Of a DNA stretch of 64,000 nt, positions 18,336 to 28,394 are shown one piece after another (position 1 is the stretch's first letter; each line of letters starts with the position of its first letter). This DNA comes from Burkholderia diffusa. GTDB taxonomy: Bacteria; Pseudomonadota; Gammaproteobacteria; Burkholderiales; Burkholderiaceae. The notes under the pieces were generated by a model, which was not told the origin of the DNA, ran no database searches, and saw nothing but the letters and a program-made list of their open reading frames with translations. The DNA is taken from assembly GCF_001718315.1 (NCBI RefSeq), contig NZ_CP013362.1:682001-746000 (forward strand), given 5' to 3'. The position numbers were made by a program, and so were the translations under genes.

Positions 18336-21300
18336 TCAGTGGTTTGCCGCATCGGCCGGACCGTGATTCATCTTACCCTGATCGCTCCGCACCCGCTCGA
18401 TGTGCGGATGCGCCCACGAGCCGGTGATCGCGTAGTCGAGCGCGAACGCGTGCGACAGCGTCTCCGACAGCGCGTAGTTCGCGGCCAGCACGCCGACACC
18501 GAGCAGCGGATTGATGATCGCGGCCGCGATCGCGGCCGTGCCGGCGCCGATCTTCGGCGCGACGTGCGCGTGCAGATCCTGCGTCTCGGTGCCGAGGTCG
18601 ACCGCGCCGCGCACGGTCACGTTCGCCGGCGCGGTCGTCATCGAGAAGTCGTCGGTGCGTGCGATCCCGTTCGAGATCCGGCTGGTGCCCGTGATCTTGT
18701 CGAACGGCAGTCCCTTGCCGATCACGTCGCGGAAGTTCAGCGTCAGGAAGCGCGCGAGACTTTGCAGGCTCAGCACGCCGAGCAGTTTCGCGGCGCCCGG
18801 ATCGACCTTCAGGATCTGGCCGTGCTCCAGGTCGAGCGCGACCTGGCCGCCGAGCGACGGGAGGTCGACCGCGGTGGGGCCGCCGCGCCAGCCGACCTTG
18901 CCGGTCACCGTGCCGTGGCCGTCCGCCAGCGTGCGCGGCAGGCCGACGAGGTCGAGCAGCGCGCCCGCGTTGCCGACGTCGAGCTTGAAGTCGAACACGC
19001 TGCGGCGCGGCGCATCGTTTTCGTCGACGCCGCGAGCCAGCGCGCGGCGGGACGTGCGCCAGTTGCCGGTCGCCGTCAGCTTCGCGGCCGGGTTCGCCAG
19101 TTCGAGCTTGTCGAGCTGCCACACCGGCGCGCCGTCTTCGTCGATGTTGCGCGCATTGACGACGAGCCGACCGATGTCGTGATCGCGTGCAACGACCTGG
19201 TCGACGATCAGGTCGACCGACGGCATCGGCCGGTCGGTCGGCGTCGGCAGGTTCATCGCGCGGCCGACGAGGTCGTGCTGCGCGCTCTGCGGAATCACGA
19301 GCTTCGCGAGCCGTGCGTTCAGCACGCCGGCTCCGTTGTGGCCGCCGCCCGGCGCCCACGACAGGTAGCCCGATACCTGGTTGGAAGCGATGTTGGCCTG
19401 CCACAGCTCGTCGACGTGCGACGCGCCGACGATCACGTTTTCCCAGTTGCGCTTGAGCAGCTTCAGCGTGCCGAAGTGAAGCGCGAAGCGCTTCGGCGTA
19501 AAGCTCGCGATGTCGACGCGCGGCGCGGCTTGCGGCTCCTGCGTGCGCGGCGTGTCGTGCTGCAGCGTGCGGGCCAGTGCGAGCCAGGCGTCGGCGTCGA
19601 GTTCGTCGACGTCGACGGCGGCGCTCACGCCGTCCTGCGGCAGATCGGGCATCCGGTGGATGCCCATCGCGCCGCGCGCCGCGCGCAGCGGCTGGCCGGG
19701 CGTCGCGTCGAGCAGGTAGGTCGCGGACACGGGGCCGAGTGTCAGGTCGGCATGCTCGAGGCGCTTGCCGCCCGCCTGGGCGGCCGGCTGCAGCGTGAAG
19801 CGGAATGGCATCGGCGTGCCGGCCGGTTTCGCGAACGGCGCCGGGAAGTTGAGCGCGACGCCCGTCAGGTCCGAACGCGCGGTGACCTCCGGCAGTCGGC
19901 CCGGCGCGCCGCGCACGGCGATCTGGTACGGCGCGTCGCCGACCACGTGCTCGAGCAGCGCCGCGGCCGTGCCGCGCAGATTCAGGCCGCGCGCGGCGTC
20001 GAGCGCGAGCTTGCCGTCGACGTCCACCGCGTACGGGCCGTGCGACTGGAAGTTGCCGTTCGCGCGCACCGGACCGCCAAGGAAGCGCGCCGACAGGCCG
20101 TGCAGCGATGCACCGGCCTCGGTGAAGCCCACGCTGCCGCGCAGCGCGGACAGCGGCGGCAAGCCGTCGGTCGACAGCGTGTTGCCGCCGAACGCGAGTG
20201 CGCCTTCGACGTGGGTATGCGGATGCGGAACGTGCTGCGGAATCGTGATCTTGAGCGCGAGCGCCGCAGGCCCCTGCGCATCGATCCGCTGGCCGATGTG
20301 TCCGCTCATCGAGCCGAGCGAGCTGTTGTCCGCGTAGTCGATCAGGTCCGCGAGCGGGCCTTGCGCATGGCCGTCGATGACGAGCGGCGATTTCGACGGG
20401 TTGCCGAGATCGTCGATCCGGCCGGCGACCTTCGTCAGCGCGACGCGCTTGTAGTGCGCGCGCGCGATGTCGAAGCGCAGCTTGTTCTGCGCGAGCTCGA
20501 ACACGCCGTCGATTCCGTCGAGTGCGGGCCACACGCTCGGCGTGCCGTTCGCGAGCTTGCGCGGCGGGTACGGCGTCGGCTCGAAGCGGCCGCCGGTGAA
20601 CGGCGCGACGATATGGAACACCCCGGCGTCCGGCTCGTGTTCGAACGGGAATTTCTCGAGCGGGCCGCGGGCGACGATCGACGCGCCCTTCGTCACCTGG
20701 CCATTCTGCAGCGCATGGCCGAGATAGGTGCGCAGGTGCTCGGACATCCCGGTCGGCAGGTAGCGTGGAATGCGCGCCACCGACGCGCGCGCGAAATCCG
20801 CGCGCAAGTCGAGCGAGCCGCGGCCGTGGCCGGGGTTCGTGTACGAGCCCGACACCGCGATTTCCGCATCGGGGTTCGCGACGAACAGGTCGGGCAGCGT
20901 CACGTCGACACGCGCGTGCTTTTCGCCCGGCGCCGGCGTGATCACCCATTTCGCGTTGCCGCGCAACCGGTCGAAGGTGAGGCGTGGCTCGTCGAATTCG
21001 CCGGGCACCGTGACCGCCGCGTTGACCGTGTCGAAGTGCGCGGCGCCGCCCGTCTCGTTCGCGTCGACGCGGCCCCACAGGTTCTCGACGCCCGGCCAGC
21101 CGGCGCGCGGATGGCCGCGCGGCGAGAGGCCCGGGGGCGGCTCCTGCGCGGCGAAGCTGATGCCCTGCAGGTCGCCGAGGAAGCGGTAGCGGACGATCGG
21201 TGCGGCGCCGGTGCGGCGCTCTTCGTCGGCGAGCTCGGCCCGCGCCGGCTTCGCGCGTTCGACCTCGATGTGATAATTCGACACCATCCCGCGCGGGTCG

Positions 21301-22535
21301 AGCTTGATCAGTTCGTTGCGCAGCCGTGCCGGCAGCGGCAGCCCGCGGATGAACTCGCTCAGAATGCCGAGATCGACGCGGTCGCCGACGACGCTCAGGA
21401 GTTGCCCCTGGTCGGCGGCCGGCACGCGGTAGCGGGCGGTCAGCGTCGACAGCGCGAGCGAGCGGGCGAGCGGCGTGCCGTCCGGCAGTGGCGGCTGGCC
21501 GAGCTCCGCGTTGAAGCGCGTCAGGTGCAGCGTGTAGTCGCGGCCGGTGTCCAGCGCCATGTCCCAGCCGAAGCCGACCGTCGGCACGTCGAGGCGTGGC
21601 TGGGTCGGCCGCACGCGCAGCACGACGTCGGCGCCCTGCAGGTCGCCGCCGGCGGAGCGCAGGTGGCCGTCCTGGAAGGTCGCCCAGATTGCGTTGTCGA
21701 TTCGGCCCGCATGGATCGTGAGCGGGATGTCGAGATAGCGACCAAGCGTCTGCAGGTCGACCGGGCCGGTCGACAGATACGCATCGCCGGTCCAGTTCGT
21801 CGGCTTGCCGATCGGCGCGAGCGGCTTGTGCCGGAAGCGCGCGCGGAAATCGAGCGGGCCGAGCAGCAGCGTGCCGTTCGCGGGCGCCTGCAGCGCGGCC
21901 TTGTGCTCGCGGCCGTGGTTGAGCACCGCGAGGCGGATGCCGGACAGCGCGAGCTCCGGTGCGTTGTGCTGCGCGTCGCGCCAGCGCAGCGTGCCATTGC
22001 GCAGCACGATCGCTTCCTGCTTCAGCAACCAGGTGCTGAACGTGTCGTTGCCGCCATGGGTGGTCGCGACGCCGACGCCCGCGATGCTCAGCGAGCCGTC
22101 GGTCGCGCGCGCGACGACCAGATCCGGATGGTCGACGATCAGGCTCGACAGCGCGGGCGACAGCCGCAACAGCGACATCCACGACAGCGCAGCAGTCGCG
22201 TGCGGAACCGACAGCGCGATCTGGCCGTCACGGCCGCGAATGGTGAGGTTGGCGACTTCGACGCCCGGCTGCATGCCGGACCAGTGGGGAGACAGTTTGC
22301 CGATCGAAAGCTGCGCGTGGAGCTTGTCGGAGACCGCGCGCTCGATGCGCGGGCGAAATTCGTCGATGCGCGGCAGCACCACGTAGCGCAACCCGAGGAA
22401 CGCGCCGGCCGCGACGAAGTAGGTGCCGATCCCGACTGCCAGCGTCACCCTGAACACGCGACGCAGGACCGGATGATCGTGCTTCGGAGGTCCCGCTTCG
22501 GGCTCAGCTACGGCGGATTCCTGACGGTCGGACAT
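18336..22535 (-). CDS. yhdP: YhdP-family AsmA-like envelope protein
   Basis: This is a very large (1399 aa) inner-membrane-anchored periplasmic protein. A single hydrophobic helix lies at about residues 28-50 (VFRVTLAVGIGTYFVAAGAFLGL). It is followed by a long beta-rich AsmA-like body and ends with the family C-terminal domain (DVIGKGLPFDKITGTSRI, ATETQDLHAHVAPKIG-like region, then NPLLGVGVLAANYAL). YhdP, TamB and YdbH form redundant bridges that carry phospholipids to the outer membrane in E. coli. Gene order yhdP - amidase - tldD is leftward. The plus strand over this gene also has a huge open frame, which is a codon-bias artefact. Confidence 0.9.
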   Translation of the reverse strand: MSDRQESAVAEPEAGPPKHDHPVLRRVFRVTLAVGIGTYFVAAGAFLGLRYVVLPRIDEFRPRIERAVSDKLHAQLSIGKLSPHWSGMQPGVEVANLTIRGRDGQIALSVPHATAALSWMSLLRLSPALSSLIVDHPDLVVARATDGSLSIAGVGVATTHGGNDTFSTWLLKQEAIVLRNGTLRWRDAQHNAPELALSGIRLAVLNHGREHKAALQAPANGTLLLGPLDFRARFRHKPLAPIGKPTNWTGDAYLSTGPVDLQTLGRYLDIPLTIHAGRIDNAIWATFQDGHLRSAGGDLQGADVVLRVRPTQPRLDVPTVGFGWDMALDTGRDYTLHLTRFNAELGQPPLPDGTPLARSLALSTLTARYRVPAADQGQLLSVVGDRVDLGILSEFIRGLPLPARLRNELIKLDPRGMVSNYHIEVERAKPARAELADEERRTGAAPIVRYRFLGDLQGISFAAQEPPPGLSPRGHPRAGWPGVENLWGRVDANETGGAAHFDTVNAAVTVPGEFDEPRLTFDRLRGNAKWVITPAPGEKHARVDVTLPDLFVANPDAEIAVSGSYTNPGHGRGSLDLRADFARASVARIPRYLPTGMSEHLRTYLGHALQNGQVTKGASIVARGPLEKFPFEHEPDAGVFHIVAPFTGGRFEPTPYPPRKLANGTPSVWPALDGIDGVFELAQNKLRFDIARAHYKRVALTKVAGRIDDLGNPSKSPLVIDGHAQGPLADLIDYADNSSLGSMSGHIGQRIDAQGPAALALKITIPQHVPHPHTHVEGALAFGGNTLSTDGLPPLSALRGSVGFTEAGASLHGLSARFLGGPVRANGNFQSHGPYAVDVDGKLALDAARGLNLRGTAAALLEHVVGDAPYQIAVRGAPGRLPEVTARSDLTGVALNFPAPFAKPAGTPMPFRFTLQPAAQAGGKRLEHADLTLGPVSATYLLDATPGQPLRAARGAMGIHRMPDLPQDGVSAAVDVDELDADAWLALARTLQHDTPRTQEPQAAPRVDIASFTPKRFALHFGTLKLLKRNWENVIVGASHVDELWQANIASNQVSGYLSWAPGGGHNGAGVLNARLAKLVIPQSAQHDLVGRAMNLPTPTDRPMPSVDLIVDQVVARDHDIGRLVVNARNIDEDGAPVWQLDKLELANPAAKLTATGNWRTSRRALARGVDENDAPRRSVFDFKLDVGNAGALLDLVGLPRTLADGHGTVTGKVGWRGGPTAVDLPSLGGQVALDLEHGQILKVDPGAAKLLGVLSLQSLARFLTLNFRDVIGKGLPFDKITGTSRISNGIARTDDFSMTTAPANVTVRGAVDLGTETQDLHAHVAPKIGAGTAAIAAAIINPLLGVGVLAANYALSETLSHAFALDYAITGSWAHPHIERVRSDQGKMNHGPADAANH

Positions 22536-22762
22536 GCGGCGGAAGGGCGGCGATATGGTAGTTTTGCAGACTGACGTTGAAATGTATCACAGGGGTTCGT
22601 GCCGGCGGCCGTCGCGGCAGCGCGGCACGGGCTTTCCGGCGCGCGGTTTTCGCGGCGGCGCATCCGCGTCGCGACACCGCGCCGAGTCCACGGGGCCCGT
22701 CGGCTGCGGGGCGCGCAAGCGTTCCCCGCGGCGGCGGACCTTACCGCCAGGCCCGCTTTTCG

Positions 22763-25564
22763 ATGACCGACGCTTCCGCCCTGATCAGCCCGTCCTACTC
22801 CCGCTATATCGCCCGCGCGGCCGCCGCGCGTCCCGCGCTGTCCGACCAGATCGCCGCATGGGCCGCCGCGCCGCTTGTCCGCGCGCAGCTCGACGCGCGC
22901 CTGACCGAGCTGCTCGCATCGCCGGCCGGCGCGGTCGCGCCGGGCGACGAGCAACTGAAGCGCGCGCTGCGGCAGTTGCGTGCCGAGGTGTTCGGCGCGG
23001 TCGCTGAGCGCGACCTGCGCGGCGTCGCGGACGTCGCCGAGGTGACGTCCGCGATGACCGATCTGGCCGAGGTGGCCGTGCAGCGTTCGCTCGCGCTGCT
23101 GTCCGCCGAGCTCGAGGCGATGTACGGCGAGCCGCGAGCGGCCGACGGTCAGCGCGTCGTGCTGGGCGTGGTCGGGATGGGCAAGCTCGGCGGCCGCGAG
23201 CTGAACGTGTCGTCGGACATCGACCTGATCTTCGTCTACGAGGACGACGGCGAGACGGCCGGCGGCACGCGCTCGCCGCTGTCCACCCAAGAATATTTCA
23301 CGCGGCTCGGCCGGCGCCTGATCGGCGTGCTGTCCGAGGTCACCGCCGACGGCTACGTGTTTCGCGTCGACATGCGGCTGCGGCCGAACGGCGATTCGGG
23401 GCCGCTCGTCTGCAGTCTCGGGATGCTCGAGGAATATTTCTACGTGCAGGGGCGCGAATGGGAGCGCTATGCGTGGATCAAGGGGCGGCTCGTGTCGGAA
23501 GGCGACAGCGACGCGGCGCGGCGGCTCGCGTCGCAGCTCGAATCGATCGTCAAGCCGTTCGTGTACCGCCGCTATCTCGACTTCGGCGTGATCGGCGCGA
23601 TCCGTTCGCTGCACCAGCAGATTCGCCAGGAAGCCGCGCGCCGCGCGTCGATGCGCCCCGACAAGGCCGACGACATCAAGCTCGGGCGCGGCGGCATCCG
23701 CGAGATCGAATTCAGCGCGCAGGTGTTCCAGCTGATCCGCGGCGGCCAGGATGCGGAATTCCGCGTGCGGCCGACGCTCGCGGTGCTGCGCCATGCGCAG
23801 GCGCGCGGGCTGATCGGCGAGGACGTGCGCGAGCGCCTGACCGACGCCTACAACTTCCTGCGCACGCTCGAGCACCGGCTGCAGTACCGAGACGACGCGC
23901 AGACGCACGCGATGCCGGTCGATCCGGTCGAGCGCGCGGCGCTGGCCGCGTCGCTCGGCTTTGCCGACTACGCGGCGCTGATGACGGTGCTCGACGGCCA
24001 CCGTACCTTCGTCGAGGCGCAGTTCGACCAGATTTTTGCCGACAAGGCGAGCGGCGGCCCCTGCGCGGCGGGCGAGGACACCACCGCGTCGTGGATCTGG
24101 AGCGGGGCGCTCGCCGACGACGGCGAAGACGACGCGCTGCGCGCGCGCCTCGACGGGTTGGGCTTCACCGATCCGGCGACCGTGCTCGCGCGGCTGCGCG
24201 CGATCTGGCAGTCGTCGCGCTACGCGGGCTTGCCGGAAAAGAGCCGGCAACGCTTCGACAGCGTCGCGCAGCGCGCGCTCGAGGCGGCGCCGCGGATCGA
24301 CACCGCGCGCCGCGACGACACCATCGTGCGGCTGTTCGACCTGCTCGAGACGGTCAGCCGGCGCGGCGTCTATCTCGCGCTGCTGACGGAGTATCCGGCC
24401 GCGCTCGATCGCGTGCTGTCGGTGCTTGGCGCGACGCGCTGGGGCGGCGGCTACCTGATCCGCCATCCGCAACTGCTCGATGAACTGCTCGACGACGAAG
24501 CGATCGCCAGTCCGTTCGACTGGCCCGCGTTCAAGGACGCATTGCGTGCGCGCCTCGCGGCCGCCGACGGCCCCGAGCAGCAGATGGACCTGCTGCGGCA
24601 TGCGCAGCACGCGGAGGTGTTCCGCATCCTGCTGATCGATCTGGCGGGCCAGCTGTCGGTCGAGCACGTGAGCGATCGCCTCTCGGAGCTCGCCGACGCG
24701 GTGCTGGACGTGACGATCGAGGTCGTCTGGTCGCAGCTCGCGAAGCGTCACCGCGACGTGCCGAAGTTCGCGGTGATCGCATACGGCAAGCTCGGCGGCA
24801 AGGAGCTCGGCTATGCGTCGGATCTCGACCTGATCTTCCTGTACGACGACCCCGACGAGCGCTCGGCGGATGTCTACACGACGTTTACGCGACGGCTGAT
24901 CACGTGGCTCACGACCGCGACCGGCGCGGGCGCGCTGTTCGACATCGACTTGCGGCTGCGGCCGAACGGCGAGGCCGGACTGCTCGTGACCGATCTCGAC
25001 GCGTTTCGCCGCTACCAGCTGCGCGAGGGCGACGCGGCGAACACCGCGTGGGTGTGGGAGCACCAGGCGCTCACCCGTGCCCGCTACAGCGCGGGCGACA
25101 CGCAGATCGGCGCGGACTTCGAGGTGATTCGCCAGCAGGTGCTGACGACGCCGCGCGACGGCGCGGTGCTTGCGAAGGAGATCGTCGACATGCGCACCAA
25201 GGTGTTCGCCGGCCACCCGAACCAGACCGAGCTGTTCGATCTGAAGCACGATCGCGGCGGGATGGTCGACATCGAGTTCATCGTTCAGTACTGGGTGCTG
25301 CTGCATGCATCGAGCGATGCCGAGCTGATCCGCAACACCGGCAACATCGCGTTGCTGCGCGAGGTCGCGCGGTTCGGGCTGATGGGCGAGGACGAAGCCG
25401 AGCGCGTCGGCGCCGCGTACCGCAAGTATCGGAAGCTGCAGCACAAGCTGCGGCTCGACGGGATGGAAAAGGCCCGCGTCGATCCGGCGCTCGTGGCCGA
25501 CGAGCGGGCGGCCGTGATGGCGTTGTGGGAGCGGGTGTTCGGCGCGATCGAAACGGGTGTTTGA
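22763..25564 (+). CDS. glnE: Bifunctional glutamine synthetase adenylyltransferase / adenylyl-removing enzyme GlnE
   Basis: GlnE adds and removes AMP on glutamine synthetase in response to PII, setting nitrogen assimilation. The 933 residues hold two nucleotidyltransferase domains. The N-terminal one has GMGKLGGRELNVSSDIDLIFVYED and the C-terminal one AYGKLGGKELGYASDLDLIFLYDD, both with the GKLGG...D-x-D metal motif. A PII-associated helical domain lies between. I use the ATG at 22763 (MTDASALISPSYSRY); the open frame upstream to 22577 is Arg-rich and unlike the family. It is divergent from yhdP. Confidence 0.95.
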   Translation: MTDASALISPSYSRYIARAAAARPALSDQIAAWAAAPLVRAQLDARLTELLASPAGAVAPGDEQLKRALRQLRAEVFGAVAERDLRGVADVAEVTSAMTDLAEVAVQRSLALLSAELEAMYGEPRAADGQRVVLGVVGMGKLGGRELNVSSDIDLIFVYEDDGETAGGTRSPLSTQEYFTRLGRRLIGVLSEVTADGYVFRVDMRLRPNGDSGPLVCSLGMLEEYFYVQGREWERYAWIKGRLVSEGDSDAARRLASQLESIVKPFVYRRYLDFGVIGAIRSLHQQIRQEAARRASMRPDKADDIKLGRGGIREIEFSAQVFQLIRGGQDAEFRVRPTLAVLRHAQARGLIGEDVRERLTDAYNFLRTLEHRLQYRDDAQTHAMPVDPVERAALAASLGFADYAALMTVLDGHRTFVEAQFDQIFADKASGGPCAAGEDTTASWIWSGALADDGEDDALRARLDGLGFTDPATVLARLRAIWQSSRYAGLPEKSRQRFDSVAQRALEAAPRIDTARRDDTIVRLFDLLETVSRRGVYLALLTEYPAALDRVLSVLGATRWGGGYLIRHPQLLDELLDDEAIASPFDWPAFKDALRARLAAADGPEQQMDLLRHAQHAEVFRILLIDLAGQLSVEHVSDRLSELADAVLDVTIEVVWSQLAKRHRDVPKFAVIAYGKLGGKELGYASDLDLIFLYDDPDERSADVYTTFTRRLITWLTTATGAGALFDIDLRLRPNGEAGLLVTDLDAFRRYQLREGDAANTAWVWEHQALTRARYSAGDTQIGADFEVIRQQVLTTPRDGAVLAKEIVDMRTKVFAGHPNQTELFDLKHDRGGMVDIEFIVQYWVLLHASSDAELIRNTGNIALLREVARFGLMGEDEAERVGAAYRKYRKLQHKLRLDGMEKARVDPALVADERAAVMALWERVFGAIETGV

Positions 25565-25640
25565 GTCGGGCGTTCGAACCGAATGTTCGAATCGCCGAGG
25601 CAGGGCGCGCGCAATCGGGCGGCGGCTGCCGCCCGTCAAA

Positions 25641-25666
25641 AAAGACCGGCGCATGCGCCGGTCTTT
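25641..25666. terminator. Bidirectional terminator glnE / recN
   Basis: A perfect 26-base palindrome, AAAGACCGGCGCA and its reverse complement, is flanked by A and T runs. It sits between the convergent genes glnE and recN. Confidence 0.88.
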
Positions 25667-25692
25667 GTATATTCAGCGATTGGGCGCCCGCG

Positions 25693-27342
25693 TCAGGCCG
25701 CCAGCATTTCCTTCGCGTGCTTGCGCGTCGTCGCGGTGATCTCCAGCCCGCCGAGCATCCGGGCGACTTCCTCGATCCGGCTGGCCTTGTCGAGCGGGAC
25801 GACCGACGAGACTGTGCCGCCGTGCTCGTCGGCACCCTTCGCGACCTGGTAGTGATGGTCGCCGCGCGCGGCGACTTGCGGCAGGTGCGTCACGCACAGT
25901 ACCTGGCGGTCACGCCCGAGCTGATGCAGCAGGCGGCCCACCACCTCGGCGACGCCGCCGCCGATGCCCGTGTCGACTTCGTCGAAAATCAGCGTCGGCG
26001 TCGGGCTGGCGGCACTCGCAATTACCGCGAGCGCAAGGCTGATCCGTGCGAGTTCGCCGCCCGACGCGACTTTCGCGAGCGGCCGCAGCGGCACGCCGGG
26101 GTGTCCGGCGACCCGGAATTCGACCTGCTCGAGCCCGTGCGGGCCACCATCGGCGAGCGGCACGAGCGCGACTTCGAAGCTGCCGCCCGCCATCGACAGT
26201 TCCTGCATGCCGGCCGTGACGGCCGTGCCGAGCGCCTTCGCGGCCTGCGCGCGCGCCTTCGACAAGTGCTTCGCGTCGGCGAGGTAGGCTTCCCATGCCT
26301 TGGCCTGCGCGGCTTCGAGCGCGCCCAGATCGGCGGCCGCGTCGAGCGCGGCGAGTTGCGCGCGGCGTGCCGCATGTTCCTCGTGCAGCGTGTCGGGCGG
26401 CAGCCGGAACTTGCGGGCGGTCGAGTGCAGCGCGTCGAGGCGCGTTTCGACCTGCGCGAGCCGGGCCGGGTCGAGATCGAGGCGCTGCGCGTAGTGCGAC
26501 AGCGAATAGACGGCTTCCTGCAGCTGGATCTCGGCCGGTTCGAGGGATGCGAGCGCGTCGCCGAGCCCCGTGTCGTAGTCGGCCAGGCTGCGCAGTTTCG
26601 ACACGATCGCGCCGAGCTGCGGGAGCATCGCGTCGTCAGCCTCGGACAGCGCGTTGAGTGCGCCCTGCACGCCGGCGATCAGGTTCGCCGAATGCGACAG
26701 GCGCTTGTGCTCGCTGCCGACTTCGTCCCATTCGCCTGGCTGAGGCGCGAGCTTGTCGAGCTCGGCGAGCTGCCATGCGAGCTTCTCGCGTTCGAGCTGC
26801 AGTTCCCGCTCGTGCGCCTTCGCGGCGTCGATCGCCTGCGTCGCGTCGCGCCAGACGCGCCACGCGCGGGCGACGTTCGCGGCATCGGCGACGAGCCCCG
26901 CGTGCGTATCGAACAGCTCGCGCTGCGCATCGGGGCGCATCAGCAACTGGTGCGCGTGCTGGCCGTGGATGTCGACCAGCATTTCGCCGAGCTCGCGCAG
27001 TTGCGCGAGCGTCGCGCTGGTGCCGTTGATGAACGCGCGCGAGCGGCCATTCGCATCGATCACGCGGCGCAGCATCACGGTGTCCTCGGCATCGAACGCG
27101 TGTTCGTCGAGCCAGCGCGCGACGCGGTCGTGCGGCGTGAATTCGGCGGTGATGTCGGCGCGGCCGCAGCCGGCGCGCACGACGCTCGCATCGGCGCGTT
27201 CGCCGAGCGCGAGAGCCAGGGCGTCGATCAGGATCGATTTGCCGGCGCCGGTTTCGCCGGAAAAAACGGTAAAGCCGCTGTCGAATTCGAGATCGAGCGC
27301 GGCGACGATGACGAAGTCGCGAATCGAGAGGTGGCGAAGCAT
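25693..27342 (-). CDS. recN: DNA repair protein RecN
   Basis: RecN is an SMC-like ATPase that helps join DNA ends during recombinational repair of double-strand breaks. Walker A is GETGAGKSILIDAL near residue 30. The ABC signature is ASGGELARISLAL and Walker B is TLIFDEVDTGIGG near the C-terminus. A long coiled-coil region lies between the two ATPase halves. The 549 aa are typical. It starts 19 bases after the nadK stop, same strand, a conserved pair. Confidence 0.96.
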   Translation of the reverse strand: MLRHLSIRDFVIVAALDLEFDSGFTVFSGETGAGKSILIDALALALGERADASVVRAGCGRADITAEFTPHDRVARWLDEHAFDAEDTVMLRRVIDANGRSRAFINGTSATLAQLRELGEMLVDIHGQHAHQLLMRPDAQRELFDTHAGLVADAANVARAWRVWRDATQAIDAAKAHERELQLEREKLAWQLAELDKLAPQPGEWDEVGSEHKRLSHSANLIAGVQGALNALSEADDAMLPQLGAIVSKLRSLADYDTGLGDALASLEPAEIQLQEAVYSLSHYAQRLDLDPARLAQVETRLDALHSTARKFRLPPDTLHEEHAARRAQLAALDAAADLGALEAAQAKAWEAYLADAKHLSKARAQAAKALGTAVTAGMQELSMAGGSFEVALVPLADGGPHGLEQVEFRVAGHPGVPLRPLAKVASGGELARISLALAVIASAASPTPTLIFDEVDTGIGGGVAEVVGRLLHQLGRDRQVLCVTHLPQVAARGDHHYQVAKGADEHGGTVSSVVPLDKASRIEEVARMLGGLEITATTRKHAKEMLAA

Positions 27343-27361
27343 GGTGTCGGGCTCGGGTGCG

Positions 27362-28264
27362 TCAGGGCGCCTTGTCGTCTTCGTTCGATGCGTGTTCGTT
27401 CCAGTGCAGCTTCTTGCGCAGCGTCGCGTAATAGCTGTAGCCGACCGGATGCAGGAACGGTACCGTGTGCTTCGAGCGGCGCACCTCGATCGTGTCGTTC
27501 AGCTCCAGCGCGGTAAACGACTGCATGTCGAAGTTCACGTTGACGTCGCGGCCGCCGACGATCTGGATCGCGATCTTCGAATCGTCGGGCAGCACGATCG
27601 GCCTGTTCGACAGCGCATGCGGGGCGATCGGCACGAGCACGATGCCCTGGAGTTGCGGGTGCAGGATCGGCCCGGCCGATGACAGCGCGTATGCGGTCGA
27701 GCCGGTCGGCGTGGCGACGATCAGGCCGTCCGAGCGCTGGTTGTACATATACCGGCCGTCGACCGACGCGCGCAGCTCGACCATCCCGGAAAAGCCGCTG
27801 CGGTTCACGACGACGTCGTTGAACGCGAGTGCGTGGTAGATCGGCTCGCCGTCGCGCACGATCCGGGCCTCGAGCAGCGAGCGCTCCTCGCGCTCGAACT
27901 TGCCCGACAGGATCACCGGGACGAGCGCCTGCATGTCGGCCGCCGCGATGTCGGTGATGAAGCCGAGCCGCCCGTGGTTGATCCCGATCAGCGGTGTCTT
28001 GTACGGCGCGAGCTGGCGGCCGATGCCGAGCATCGTGCCGTCGCCGCCGAGCACGACCGCCACGTCCGCGCGCGCGCCGATTTCCGCCGGGGTAAGCGCC
28101 GGATAGCCGGAGATGCCGATCTCGCGCGCGGTTTCGGTTTCGAACACGACCTCGAAGCCGAGCTTCGCGATGCAGCCAGCCAGCATGGCGAGCGGCTCGG
28201 CGATGCCGGGCGTGTTGCTCCGGCCCACGAGCGCGACAGTATTGAACTGATTACCGGTTTTCAT
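27362..28264 (-). CDS. nadK: NAD kinase
   Basis: The enzyme phosphorylates NAD to NADP. The GGDGT motif ([14 protein letters not shown]) near residue 75 and the [12 protein letters not shown] and [16 protein letters not shown] motifs are all present. Length is 300 aa from [17 protein letters not shown]. The frame is open further upstream to 28396, but that overlaps the hrcA start and lacks homology. It diverges from hrcA and precedes recN, the order seen in many beta- and gammaproteobacteria. Confidence 0.96.
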   Translation of the reverse strand: MKTGNQFNTVALVGRSNTPGIAEPLAMLAGCIAKLGFEVVFETETAREIGISGYPALTPAEIGARADVAVVLGGDGTMLGIGRQLAPYKTPLIGINHGRLGFITDIAAADMQALVPVILSGKFEREERSLLEARIVRDGEPIYHALAFNDVVVNRSGFSGMVELRASVDGRYMYNQRSDGLIVATPTGSTAYALSSAGPILHPQLQGIVLVPIAPHALSNRPIVLPDDSKIAIQIVGGRDVNVNFDMQSFTALELNDTIEVRRSKHTVPFLHPVGYSYYATLRKKLHWNEHASNEDDKAP

Positions 28265-28394
28265 GCCGGCATTACACCATAGCTCGTTGACGAAAAGAAC
28301 CGGCTGCGTGAGGACGGGGCCGGATCGGTCAGCCCGCGCGACAGTGGCCGTGGCCACTCGCCGTGCTCGCGCGGTTGCGCTAAAATTTTCCACC

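Noticed and set aside
22577-22762. N-terminal extension of GlnE by 62 codons
   Set aside because: The extension is Arg/Gly/Ala-rich without family similarity; the conserved N-terminus starts at 22763.
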